Source: Bdellovibrionales bacterium
GTDB taxonomy: Bacteria > Bdellovibrionota > Bdellovibrionia > Bdellovibrionales > JAKFYE01
Length of the DNA stretch: 42,842 bases
Direction of reading: 5' to 3'
Assembly: GCA_021731045.1 (NCBI GenBank)
Contig: JAKFYE010000008.1
Location: forward strand, 1 to 42,842
The notes under the pieces are model-generated. The model was given only the letters and a program-made list of their open reading frames with translations, made no database searches and was not told the DNA's origin. Position 1 is the first letter of the stretch; each line of letters starts with the position of its first letter. The translations under genes were made by a program, and so were the position numbers. Positions 1 through 7,413 of this stretch are shown here, piece by piece.

Positions 1-363
1 GCAAAAGATCTTTTTCCCGACGAAATCAGCGGTGGAATGCAAAAACGTCTCGGAATTGCGAGAGCATTAGCATTAAATCCTGAAATTATTTTTTATGATG
101 ATCCAACTGCAGGACTAGATCCCATCACGAGTCGAAATATCGCGCAATTGATTCAAAAACTTAAACTTGAATCAAAATCGACGTCAATCGTGATCACAAA
201 CGATATGAATCGTGCCTACCAAATGGCGGATCGAATTATTATGGTGGTGGACCACTCCGTTATTGTTACAGGAACTCCAGAAGAAACACGAAAACACAAA
301 GACGCACGTGTCCACCAGTTTATTACAGGAGCTTTAACTGGCCCTTTGACGGTTCAACCATGA
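1..363 (+). CDS. Mla-type ABC transporter ATPase, first of two (5' truncated by window edge)
   Basis: C-terminal half of an ABC ATPase of the MlaF family; the reading frame is open from base 1, so the N-terminus and Walker A lie outside the window. It should energise lipid movement with the MlaE permeases and MCE protein that follow. Visible motifs are the signature ISGGMQKR (codons from about 25), the Walker B stretch IIFYDDPTAGLDP and the switch region VITNDM. Two key residues are changed: the catalytic Glu after the Walker B Asp is Asp (bases 100-102), and the switch His is Asn (bases 199-201). Both changes are typical of the degenerate half of asymmetric ABC dimers. The 3' end overlaps the next ATPase gene by 4 nt, so the two are probably translationally coupled. 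Family and partners are clear; the catalytic deficiency is inferred. Confidence 0.9.
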   Translation, partial: AKDLFPDEISGGMQKRLGIARALALNPEIIFYDDPTAGLDPITSRNIAQLIQKLKLESKSTSIVITNDMNRAYQMADRIIMVVDHSVIVTGTPEETRKHKDARVHQFITGALTGPLTVQP

Positions 364-1097
364 TTCAATTTCAAAACGTCGTAAAAAAATTTGGAAGTCG
401 CACGATTTTAAATGGTATTTCATTTGAAGTTAAAACAGGCGAAATCTTGTTTATTCTAGGTACTTCCGGAACAGGAAAGTCCGTACTTTTAAAAAACCTT
501 GTAGGTCTTTTAAGGCCCGACGGAGGAAAAATCTTTATAGATAGCGAAGAGGTTTCCTCATATACTGAAGAGCAGTATTTTCCGGTCAGAAAAAAATGTG
601 GAATGGTTTTTCAACACCCCGCACTTTTTGATTCGCTTACAATCTTTGAAAATATTGCTTTTGGTTTGCGTAAACATTATCAGCTTGCGGAAGACATTAT
701 TCATGAACGCGTGCATAAGTGTATTGGTCTCGTGAATCTTCGAGATGATATCCTTCAAAAAGTTCCTTCTGAAATTTCTTATGGAATGCAAAAACGGGTG
801 AGTCTAGCACGGACCGTAGCCATTGAACCCCAAATTCTTTTATTTGACGAACCGACGACAGGATTAGACCCTGTCACAACAAATACGGTGAATCAATTGA
901 TCTATAACTTATCAAGGACTCTTAAAACGACTTCTATGGTGGTGAGCCATGATATGCAATGTGCACTGGAAATTGCTGACCGTATTATCGTTCTTGATAA
1001 AGGACAGGTTGTGGGCCAAGGCACGCCCGAAGAACTGAAAAAAAGTTCTCACCAACTCATTAAAGACTTTTTATCTGAAGTTTTGGAGCGAACATGA
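360..1097 (+). CDS. Mla-type ABC transporter ATPase, second of two (MlaF-like)
   Basis: Full-length 245-residue ABC ATPase of the MlaF family, cytoplasmic, predicted to pair with the preceding ATPase under the two MlaE permeases. Walker A GTSGTGKS is at residues 34-41, the Q-loop at VFQHP (about 83-87), Walker B LLFDEPTTGLDP at about 160-171 with the catalytic Glu164 intact, and the switch His197 in VVSHDM is intact. The signature motif is altered: ISYGMQKR (139-146), with Tyr141 where Gly is usual. The gene therefore keeps its own catalytic residues but offers a defective signature to its partner, the reverse of the first ATPase. It overlaps its neighbours by 4 nt on both sides, a tight operon. 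Confidence 0.93.
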   Translation: MIQFQNVVKKFGSRTILNGISFEVKTGEILFILGTSGTGKSVLLKNLVGLLRPDGGKIFIDSEEVSSYTEEQYFPVRKKCGMVFQHPALFDSLTIFENIAFGLRKHYQLAEDIIHERVHKCIGLVNLRDDILQKVPSEISYGMQKRVSLARTVAIEPQILLFDEPTTGLDPVTTNTVNQLIYNLSRTLKTTSMVVSHDMQCALEIADRIIVLDKGQVVGQGTPEELKKSSHQLIKDFLSEVLERT

Positions 1098-1867
1098 AGC
1101 AACTCGTCTCCATAGTTGAAGATATCGGTGGTGCGATTTTATTTTTAGGACATGTTTTTTCTACGGCGATGCGCACGCCGTGCTCGTTTAAAATTATCTG
1201 TGACCAAATTTGGCGAGTCACAATTCAAAGTTACCCGACAACGGCATTGGCAGGTTTTTTTACGGGTGCGATTATGGCTGTGCAATTCACGATGCAAGTC
1301 GGAGAGTTTGGAGCGTTAGGATATCTTGGAGGATTGGCCACCAGCGGAACGTTTCGCGAAGTCGGCCCTCTTTTAATCGCCTTTATGTTAAGTGGCAAAG
1401 TCGGTGCGTTTACTGCTGCCGAACTTGGTACGATGCGAGTCACCGAACAAATAGATGCCATTAGATGTTTAGGAGCAAATCCCATTCAGGAAATTATTCT
1501 TCCGCGGTTTGTTGGTATTATTGTTTCGAGTTTTTTCCTTTTGCTTGTTGGCTTGCTCATGTCCGTCGGAGGAGGCATTCTTTTAGGAGTCGTCTTTGCA
1601 GGAATTAGTCCTGAAGAATACGTGCGGCACATCCCAACAATAGTAACGATGCCCTCTATAATCAGCGGTTTATTTAAGTGCGCAGTCTTCGCGTTTATGT
1701 TGGCGACGATTTGTACATATAAAGGATACTCCACAACGGGCGGTGCGAAAGGTGTTGGACGAGCCGTTGTGAATACGGCAATGGCGACCATGATTGGTGT
1801 GGTTTTATGCGATTGGTTAACAAGTCTTATTAGTGAAACAGCCATTCACTTGGCTTTGGGAGATTAA
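1094..1867 (+). CDS. MlaE-family permease, first of two
   Basis: 257-residue inner-membrane permease of the MlaE/YrbE family, the membrane part of an MCE lipid transporter. It has several long hydrophobic segments and the family hallmark GTMRVTEQIDAIRCLG (about residues 114-129), the cytoplasmic coupling region that contacts the ATPase. Its length matches E. coli MlaE (about 260). It starts at ATG 1094, overlapping the ATPase stop, and is followed 2 nt later by a second, divergent MlaE copy. Two different permeases in one operon suggest a heterodimeric channel, as for mycobacterial YrbEA/YrbEB, rather than the MlaE homodimer of E. coli. Confidence 0.93.
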   Translation: MKQLVSIVEDIGGAILFLGHVFSTAMRTPCSFKIICDQIWRVTIQSYPTTALAGFFTGAIMAVQFTMQVGEFGALGYLGGLATSGTFREVGPLLIAFMLSGKVGAFTAAELGTMRVTEQIDAIRCLGANPIQEIILPRFVGIIVSSFFLLLVGLLMSVGGGILLGVVFAGISPEEYVRHIPTIVTMPSIISGLFKCAVFAFMLATICTYKGYSTTGGAKGVGRAVVNTAMATMIGVVLCDWLTSLISETAIHLALGD

Positions 1868-1869
1868 AA

Positions 1870-2649
1870 ATGGATGCCGTCACCATTTTAGGCTCACAAC
1901 TCATACTTGGATATCGAGCGCTTCATGAATTTTGGGAGCTACTCTCGAGTACATTAAAAGCTTTGCTGCGTCCGCCGTTAAGATTGAAAGATATTTTAAA
2001 TCAGCTCTACTTTGTGGCCAATCAAAGTGTCGTGATTATTGTCTTTTGCGTGAGTTTTGCCGCAATGGTTACCATTATTGAAGCTTCTTTTCATATGAAG
2101 CTTGTTTTGCAAAATGATTCGCTTGTTCCCGGATTTGCGGCGCTCTTAATTTTGCGCGAACTTGGAGCTGTGGTTGCGGCGCTCTTACTCACGTCACGAG
2201 TGGGTGCTGGCATTGCTGCAGAAGTAGGCAGCATGAAAGTTACGGAGCAAATCGATGCTCTCAAAATGTTGAGCATTGATCCCATAAAATTTCTTGTAGT
2301 CCCAAGATTGGTGGCCTGTACCTTAGGTGGGGTTTTGCTTTCTGCAATTTCAAACGCTACGTGTATCTATGGCGCAATGTTGGTGAGTACAATGAAGCTA
2401 GGATATTCTTCTGGCAGTTTCTTAGCTGCTATGAGTCGGTTCGTTGTGTTTCAAGATGTGATTTTTGCTTTGATTAAAGGCGGCGCTTTTGGTGCCGTCA
2501 TACCACTTGTCAGTTGTTATTATGGTTTCCGCTGTAAACCCGGTGCTGAGGGTGTTGGTTTTGCAACAACAAGTGCCGTTGTCACAAGTTCAGTTGCGAT
2601 CATTATTCTAGATTTTATTTTAACCTGGATTTTCTCCCACTTTTATTGA
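1870..2649 (+). CDS. MlaE-family permease, second of two
   Basis: 259-residue MlaE/YrbE-family inner-membrane permease. The hallmark GSMKVTEQIDALKMLSIDP (about residues 118-136) aligns with the same motif in the preceding gene, but the rest of the protein differs considerably, so this is an old paralogue rather than a recent duplication. It starts at ATG 1870, 2 nt after the first permease stops, and is followed 13 nt later by the MCE-domain gene. It probably forms the second half of a heterodimeric permease. Confidence 0.93.
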   Translation: MDAVTILGSQLILGYRALHEFWELLSSTLKALLRPPLRLKDILNQLYFVANQSVVIIVFCVSFAAMVTIIEASFHMKLVLQNDSLVPGFAALLILRELGAVVAALLLTSRVGAGIAAEVGSMKVTEQIDALKMLSIDPIKFLVVPRLVACTLGGVLLSAISNATCIYGAMLVSTMKLGYSSGSFLAAMSRFVVFQDVIFALIKGGAFGAVIPLVSCYYGFRCKPGAEGVGFATTSAVVTSSVAIIILDFILTWIFSHFY

Positions 2650-2662
2650 GAAGCTATGATGT

Positions 2663-3442
2663 ATGAAAGTTGAAGCTAAAGTTGGCATGTTGTTTATTAT
2701 CGCGGTCCTTCTCGTGGTTGCCTTTGCTTATGCGCTAGGAGTGGTAAGTCCGTTTTCAAATACGAATACTCTTTACGTCGCATATAATTTTGCGGGTGGT
2801 ATTGATGTGGGTTCACCTGTTCGAGTAATGGGAATTAAAGTCGGAAAAGTAAAAGCGATTTCTTTTGATCCCGCTCTTAAAATGCCAAATGGTGAAGAGG
2901 TTAAACTTAAACTCGAAATCACCGTGAGCAAAGAGTCTTGGCAAACTGTACGTACAGACAGCAAATTCTTTATTAACTTAGCCGGTGTAATTGGCGAAAA
3001 ATTTTTAGAAATTACCCCTGGTACAACCGTAAACCCAACTTTTGAGCCAGGAGTTCTTGTCCGAGGAGAAGATCCACCTCGCGTCGATCAATTGATCTCT
3101 CAAAGTTACGGTTTAGCCGGAAAGATCTTAGAGTTCGTAAATAAAAATGAAGGCACGCTATCCCAAACGATAGAAGCTTTGAACAGCCTGGTTTCAAATT
3201 TCAATAAAACACTAGTTTTGATGGATAAAACGACCAAAAATGTACAAATGAGCGAGTTTCTACAGAATCTTGTTCAAATCTCTGGCGACGTCGCCCATGT
3301 CAGCAAAAAATTGCGTACTCCTGAAGGCGAGAAGACTCTCGACCTTGTTCATCGACTTGTTTGGCGTTTAGATGACCTCGACAAATCCGCAATTAAAAAA
3401 TTTCTTCAAGAAGAAGGCGTGAAAGCCCGCATGGCTTTTTAA
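2663..3442 (+). CDS. mlaD: MCE-domain lipid-transport protein (MlaD-like)
   Basis: 259-residue periplasmic MCE protein anchored by one N-terminal membrane helix (about residues 7-28). The MCE domain follows (about 36-120), with the typical stretch FAGGIDVGSPVRVMGIKVGK; a helical tail fills the C-terminal half. MlaD proteins form hexameric rings on top of the MlaE permease and carry phospholipids across the periplasm. E. coli MlaD is about 183 residues, so this protein has a longer C-terminal helical part, which may extend the tunnel. No mlaB (STAS) or mlaC gene follows, unlike the E. coli operon. The start at ATG 2663 was chosen because it puts the anchor helix at the N-terminus. Confidence 0.92.
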   Translation: MKVEAKVGMLFIIAVLLVVAFAYALGVVSPFSNTNTLYVAYNFAGGIDVGSPVRVMGIKVGKVKAISFDPALKMPNGEEVKLKLEITVSKESWQTVRTDSKFFINLAGVIGEKFLEITPGTTVNPTFEPGVLVRGEDPPRVDQLISQSYGLAGKILEFVNKNEGTLSQTIEALNSLVSNFNKTLVLMDKTTKNVQMSEFLQNLVQISGDVAHVSKKLRTPEGEKTLDLVHRLVWRLDDLDKSAIKKFLQEEGVKARMAF

Positions 3443-3451
3443 GGAGTCTAT

Positions 3452-4051
3452 ATGAAGACAAAATTCACTCTGATCCTTTTGTCTCTCTGGATCTCATTTT
3501 CGGTTGAAGCAAAAAAAATTCAAATTGATGATGATGCAGTGGCTGAAATTAAATCTCCAAAGTCTGCAAAAACCGGCAACAGTATGCGCAAAGTTCGCCG
3601 TGTAGGTATGGGGGCATCGGCCGCAGGTCCTTTAGGATTAGGCGGTGTGCATATGGAGCTTAACTTTTCTCCGTCATCTGGATTTCTTGCCGGATTTGGT
3701 GGGGGGCCTGGATTTCAAGCCTATACCTTTCAATATAAGCAAGTCCTCATGGGCGAATCTCTTTTACCGTATGCGGCGGCTGGTTTTTCAAGATGGATGA
3801 ATTTTGACCCTAAAGGTCCTATCCGCGAGACCACACCTGGAATTTTAGCCGAAAGATTTATGTCGGACGAAGATAAAGCTAACGGAACGATTGCAGAAAC
3901 TCTTTTTTATCCCGCTTTTGGTCTTCAATACGTTCAACTTACAGGCGATTGGGCGGGCTTTTCCGTTTACACCGAAGTTGTGTTGCTTATTGATGTCGGG
4001 GATTTTGTCGCGGCCCCAACAGGCACGATCGGAACAACATATTTCTTCTAA
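3452..4051 (+). CDS. Probable outer-membrane beta-barrel protein, last gene of the Mla operon
   Basis: 199-residue exported protein of unknown function. A signal peptide covers about residues 1-20 (basic start, hydrophobic core, SVEA cleavage region). A lysine-rich linker follows, then glycine- and aromatic-rich alternating segments, and the chain ends in Tyr-Phe-Phe. A C-terminal aromatic residue is typical of BAM-inserted outer-membrane barrels. The start is well supported: AAGGAG lies 6 nt upstream of ATG 3452, and the gene is only 9 nt after mlaD. Its position makes it a candidate outer-membrane partner of the transporter in place of MlaA, which it does not visibly resemble. That role is inferred. 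Confidence 0.8.
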   Translation: MKTKFTLILLSLWISFSVEAKKIQIDDDAVAEIKSPKSAKTGNSMRKVRRVGMGASAAGPLGLGGVHMELNFSPSSGFLAGFGGGPGFQAYTFQYKQVLMGESLLPYAAAGFSRWMNFDPKGPIRETTPGILAERFMSDEDKANGTIAETLFYPAFGLQYVQLTGDWAGFSVYTEVVLLIDVGDFVAAPTGTIGTTYFF

Positions 4052-4204
4052 GTCAGCATCTAGCTTCACATCATCTCTGAATGCGCCTCACTTTGGAAAT
4101 CCTCGACGTCGAGTCCTACTCTCAGCACTCTCCCTCAATCGAATCCTTCAATTCTGATGTAAATCTGAACGTCAATATCTATCCATAATTTTATTTATAA
4201 ATAT

Positions 4205-4338
4205 GCGACGGGACCATCCGTATTAAGGATGGTGGGGCCAGGCATCCTGGATACCGTACTGATTTCTGAGACAATATCTATAAGCTAATTTAAGTTAGCG
4301 CAAAAAAAAACCCCTGTGGATCACTCCGCAGGGGTTTT
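4205..4338 (+). ncRNA. Candidate structured small RNA in a gene-free stretch
   Basis: The gene-free interval 4052-4361 contains three stem-loops in a row followed by a strong terminator. The stems are ACCATCC/GGATGGT (4213-4219 with 4227-4233), CCAGG/CCTGG (4238-4242 with 4246-4250), GCTAA/TTAGC (4284-4288 with 4295-4299) and the terminator 4307-4338. A -10-like TATAAA is at 4196-4201, but no good -35 was found. A 12-bp palindrome CTCGACGTCGAG lies upstream at 4102-4113. This could be an independent sRNA or simply the structured 3' UTR of the Mla operon. I do not recognise an RNA family. Confidence 0.35.
4307..4338. terminator. Bidirectional intrinsic terminator
   Basis: The arms AAAACCCCTGTGG (4307-4319) and CCGCAGGGGTTTT (4326-4338) pair over 13 positions with one G-T wobble and a 6-nt loop. 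The A-run on one side and T-run on the other let it work in both directions, ending the Mla operon (or the candidate sRNA) from the left and the small lysine-rich gene from the right. Confidence 0.85.
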
Positions 4339-4361
4339 GGTAATTCTCTAACAAAGCAAGA

Positions 4362-4427
4362 CTACTTCTTCTTGCGAGTAGCTTTTTTCTTTGTAGCTTT
4401 CTTTTTTGTAGCTTTTTTCTTTGCCAT
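4362..4427 (-). CDS. Lysine-rich micropeptide with KKKAT repeats (21 residues)
   Basis: A 22-codon reading frame encodes Met-Ala followed by three KKKAT units and a final RKKK; 13 of 21 residues are Lys or Arg. Evidence that it is a real gene: a strong ribosome-binding site GGGAGG 7 nt upstream of the ATG, alternating AAA/AAG and GCT/ACA/ACT codons that preserve the repeat, and a bidirectional terminator 23 nt after the stop. The composition resembles the Lys/Ala/Thr-rich tails of histone H1-like and HU-like DNA-binding proteins, so nucleic-acid binding is a reasonable guess, but no domain can be recognised. It is transcribed away from the T2SF operon at 4577, so 4428-4576 should hold divergent promoters. 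Confidence 0.7.
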   Translation of the reverse strand: MAKKKATKKKATKKKATRKKK

Positions 4428-4576
4428 GTTTTGCCTCCCGATAATGTTGTTGCCAACGTTGTACTTCTTTTTGTTTCCTTAACTTAATTCTCAACAGTTG
4501 TGACTTCTATCGTCAATAGAAAATTTCATCTTTAGCACTTTTTTTGCTTATTTTTTCAAGAACGAGGTGAAAGCAC

Positions 4577-5317
4577 ATGATTTTTGTCTTCATTGTAATG
4601 TTGTTTGGGCTCTGGACAGTATTTCGGACATTAAATTTTTTTGTACGCGAACGATTTTTGCCACGCGAGCGACAAATTCTCATCGTTTTTTGTATTTCTA
4701 CAGTTCAGTTTCTTATTAGTTCGCACATTTCGAATAGTTACTTTGGCATGTGGAGTCTTGCTCTCTTTCCAATCTTGGCGGCCAAGATTACATTTACAGT
4801 ACTTACTTTCATTCGTGAAAAGAGATTCAAGGATACTTTCAGTCAATTTTTGGATGATATTATTATCGAAATGCGTGCCGGACAGTCGTTTCGCTCCAGC
4901 TTATCTAAAGCCAATGAGAAAACTGAGCCTTTTGTTCAACAAAAGATAAGAAAAGTGATTGAGATGATCCGTTTTTCAATTCCCATAAATGAAACTCAGG
5001 AGCCATTTATTGGTTCAATCTTAGAAGAATTCAGACGAATTGATGAAAATTCTCACAATAGTTTACAAAGACTCCTCAGTTTTAGGCATAAATTGAGAGT
5101 AGAGTCGGACTATCGACGTAGGTCCGGACAAGCCGTCTTACAAATTCGAGCTCAAGCAGGCGTACTGATCGTACTTTACTTTGCAACCGCACTCTTTGTG
5201 TTTACTCAACTCTCAATAGACAAAATAGGGATAGAAATTTTGCTTTCATTTCTATTGTTTTTTATCGGAACCGCCATCGTCTTCATGTATGGCCGAGGTT
5301 ATAAATGGAAGGTTTAG
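4577..5317 (+). CDS. TadB-like type II secretion F-domain membrane protein
   Basis: 246-residue inner-membrane protein. It has three hydrophobic segments near the N-terminus (about 1-22, 32-50, 55-77), a soluble T2SF-type domain (FLDDIIIEMRAGQSFRSSL, from about 91) and a C-terminal membrane pair (about 195-240). The order resembles TadB, the platform protein of Flp/Tad pili, although TadB is usually about 300 residues. The start ATG 4577 is supported by GAGGTG 7 nt upstream. It overlaps the following TadC-like gene by 13 nt. No TadA ATPase, pilin or secretin is encoded nearby, so its partners must be elsewhere or it has another role. Confidence 0.75.
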   Translation: MIFVFIVMLFGLWTVFRTLNFFVRERFLPRERQILIVFCISTVQFLISSHISNSYFGMWSLALFPILAAKITFTVLTFIREKRFKDTFSQFLDDIIIEMRAGQSFRSSLSKANEKTEPFVQQKIRKVIEMIRFSIPINETQEPFIGSILEEFRRIDENSHNSLQRLLSFRHKLRVESDYRRRSGQAVLQIRAQAGVLIVLYFATALFVFTQLSIDKIGIEILLSFLLFFIGTAIVFMYGRGYKWKV

Positions 5318-5733
5318 CTCCACCACTTGAATTACTCATTACCGTTAAAAGCTCGCTTGAATGTGGAGAATCTGTACGAACGGGTATTCTCAAGTACATT
5401 TCAACAAGTCGATCTGAATTTGCTCAGACTGTTTCTCGTTGGCTTTTTGCGCTAGATCAAAATGGTAAACATTTGGATATCGTAAAGTTAATAAAAAGCA
5501 GCCATCGGCAATCGATTCTCAACGTTTTGGAACAAGGATTACGAGGCCAGTCTATTATGTTTGTTCTTACTGAATTAGAAAAAGAAATGAACGACGCATG
5601 CAAAAGAGAAATGGAGCAGTACATCGCACTTTTGCCAATTAAGCTTCTTATACCGCTATTGCTTTTTCAATTTCCAGCCTACTTAATCCTTATTTTAGGA
5701 CCACTTATTAAAAATTTTCTAGGAGCTTTATAA
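5305..5733 (+). CDS. TadC-like type II secretion F-domain protein, short form
   Basis: 142-residue protein matching the C-terminal part of TadC: a helical T2SF domain (GESVRTGILKYI near the start) and the characteristic end LPIKLLIPLLLFQFPAYLIL (about 110-129), where TadC proteins have LPxKLxxPLxxFxFPA. Only the last membrane segments are present; the N-terminal helices of full TadC (about 300 residues) are absent. Because the gene overlaps the TadB-like gene by 13 nt and the next gene by 1 nt, it appears to be a settled short form rather than a recent truncation. Confidence 0.72.
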   Translation: MEGLAPPLELLITVKSSLECGESVRTGILKYISTSRSEFAQTVSRWLFALDQNGKHLDIVKLIKSSHRQSILNVLEQGLRGQSIMFVLTELEKEMNDACKREMEQYIALLPIKLLIPLLLFQFPAYLILILGPLIKNFLGAL

Positions 5734-6209
5734 TGAGCAGACAAACACAAGCTTTGGTCGTCCTTGTCTTATTGTTTTTTCAGTTTTCTGAAGCAAATGA
5801 CTTAAGTTACAAAAAGAAAATTGCCCTCATCACGTCGGCGACGTCTAAATCGGAGTTGAAGAGTATTTCAAAGAAGCTGGGCCAGTACGAGGAGATTAAA
5901 GAAGAATGTCGCTTTGAACTCCAAACAAGTAAATTGCCAACAAAATGCTTTAAGCAAGTTGAAATGGAACATACGCTTCGCCTGTATCCTCAATTGAAGC
6001 TAGCGGAGGCGAAGAAAGTTCTAATACAAATTTGTGATTTTCGAGTTTTGGAAATGGCTGATGTGTCACAAATGCAAAAATCGGTATTTGAACTGGACCC
6101 TCGCTTGGAGTGTGCAAAAAAGCTCAAAGAGCGCATTCAACGACATAAATATCAAAATGTTGAAAGTACTCCTCTGACCTTATTCGAAAGTACATATGAA
6201 CGCCTTTGA
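5733..6209 (+). CDS. Secreted hypothetical protein of the T2SF operon
   Basis: 158-residue protein of unknown function. An N-terminal signal peptide (about residues 1-21, ending near SEAND) is followed by a charged, helical, lysine-rich domain with four cysteines (in KEECRF, TKCFK, QICDF and LECAK), suggesting disulfides in the periplasm. The start codon overlaps the stop of the TadC-like gene (TAATG), so it is translated from the same transcript. It could be an accessory factor for the T2SF platform; nothing in the sequence proves it. Confidence 0.65.
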   Translation: MSRQTQALVVLVLLFFQFSEANDLSYKKKIALITSATSKSELKSISKKLGQYEEIKEECRFELQTSKLPTKCFKQVEMEHTLRLYPQLKLAEAKKVLIQICDFRVLEMADVSQMQKSVFELDPRLECAKKLKERIQRHKYQNVESTPLTLFESTYERL

Positions 6210-6248
6210 TTTTAAACCATTGGTTTAATCTTTGAACCCTAATGCCGT

Positions 6249-7406
6249 ATGCGACATATAGATTTACCTAAAACCGCCCAATATGAAGCTGTAGAATTTC
6301 TTGGCGAAGGCCTAAACAGTCGAGTTTATAGAGGATTTCGTAAAACCCACGAAAACCTTCCTAAACAGGAAGTGGCGATTAAAATTTTCAAAAAATCAAA
6401 AGAAGTCCAAGACTTTGAACATCGATTCCAAAAACTTGTAACTGTTCGATCACGATACTGCGTAGGTCTTTTGGGATGGGAAATCATTGGCGATCAAGTG
6501 GCGATCATAATGGACTACATTCATGGCGTGTCATTGAGTCATTTAGTTGCTCAAACATCGCTAAGTCCCGATCAAAAAAACGAAATATTAGCGCAGCTTC
6601 AACGGGCGATTGATGAGTTACATGGATTTGGAATCACTCATGGAGATTTAAGTGCTGCAAACATTATGATTGATACAACAGGTCAGCTTCGCTTGATCGA
6701 TTACGGTTTTGGTCAAACAGAAATGAGCCAAGATATTATTGGAAGTCCGCGATTTCTTTCTCCAGAACGCTGGTTGGGGCAGCCGGCAACTTTAGGCGAT
6801 GATATTTTTAGTTATGGCTTGTTAGCGCGTGATCTTTTATCCAATGAGCTCAATAAAAAAGAATCGCATGATAAACTAAGAGCCCGATCCTCTTCGTTGC
6901 TATTAAATTGTTTGGATAAATGTTTTTTGCCGGAAAGCTCTTTAAGAGAATTTGAGACTATTTATGTTCATCGTGGGGCGATTCAAAATGAATTGGCTGA
7001 TCTCATTAAAAAAAATCAAAAAATATACACCGAACATCCGCTTACGACTTTAATTGTTAAAGCTAAAACATTAGTTTTTGCGCGTACTCAAATATCTAAA
7101 GTTGTCATGACTACTACCATGCTGCTGTTCTGTTCAATTTTAGCATTTCCGACTTTATCGGGTGGATCCTTTGTAACAGAAAGAGCGTTTAACTCGTCTG
7201 ATGCGGGTTATCTTGAATTTAGAACGCAGATCTGGTTTGAGGTTGAATTAAATGGGCAAAAACTTGGTTATACGCCATTGAAAACTTTGGGCCTAGCTCC
7301 TGGAACCTATGCTTTAAGATGGAAAACTGAAAATAGGCAGGGCATAAAGTTGATTCACATAAAAAAAAGTGAATTAAAAGTTTTGCGCGATATCGATCTT
7401 CTTTAG
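6249..7406 (+). CDS. Membrane-anchored serine/threonine protein kinase with PEGA-like tail
   Basis: 385-residue eukaryotic-like kinase. The N-terminal kinase domain has the glycine loop LGEGLNSRVY (18-27), VAIK with Lys45, catalytic loop HGDLSAANI (131-139, Asp133 and Asn138 present), DYG (151-153) in place of DFG, and the SPE motif (171-173). The usual Lys after the catalytic Asp-Leu is Ser, as in some atypical kinases. A single membrane helix (about 285-303) leads to a short extracytoplasmic domain with the PEGA-like stretch ELNGQKLGYTPLKTLGLAPG. It lies 39 nt after the secreted protein in the same direction, so it may be co-transcribed with the T2SF genes and phosphorylate their products. 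The ATG at 6249 lacks a strong ribosome-binding site. Confidence 0.88.
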   Translation: MRHIDLPKTAQYEAVEFLGEGLNSRVYRGFRKTHENLPKQEVAIKIFKKSKEVQDFEHRFQKLVTVRSRYCVGLLGWEIIGDQVAIIMDYIHGVSLSHLVAQTSLSPDQKNEILAQLQRAIDELHGFGITHGDLSAANIMIDTTGQLRLIDYGFGQTEMSQDIIGSPRFLSPERWLGQPATLGDDIFSYGLLARDLLSNELNKKESHDKLRARSSSLLLNCLDKCFLPESSLREFETIYVHRGAIQNELADLIKKNQKIYTEHPLTTLIVKAKTLVFARTQISKVVMTTTMLLFCSILAFPTLSGGSFVTERAFNSSDAGYLEFRTQIWFEVELNGQKLGYTPLKTLGLAPGTYALRWKTENRQGIKLIHIKKSELKVLRDIDLL

Positions 7407-7413
7407 CGCCTTT

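Noticed and set aside
3891-4157. An overlapping open frame on the plus strand at the end of the barrel gene
   Set aside because: It lies mostly within the barrel gene in another frame, has no ribosome-binding site and no recognisable content.
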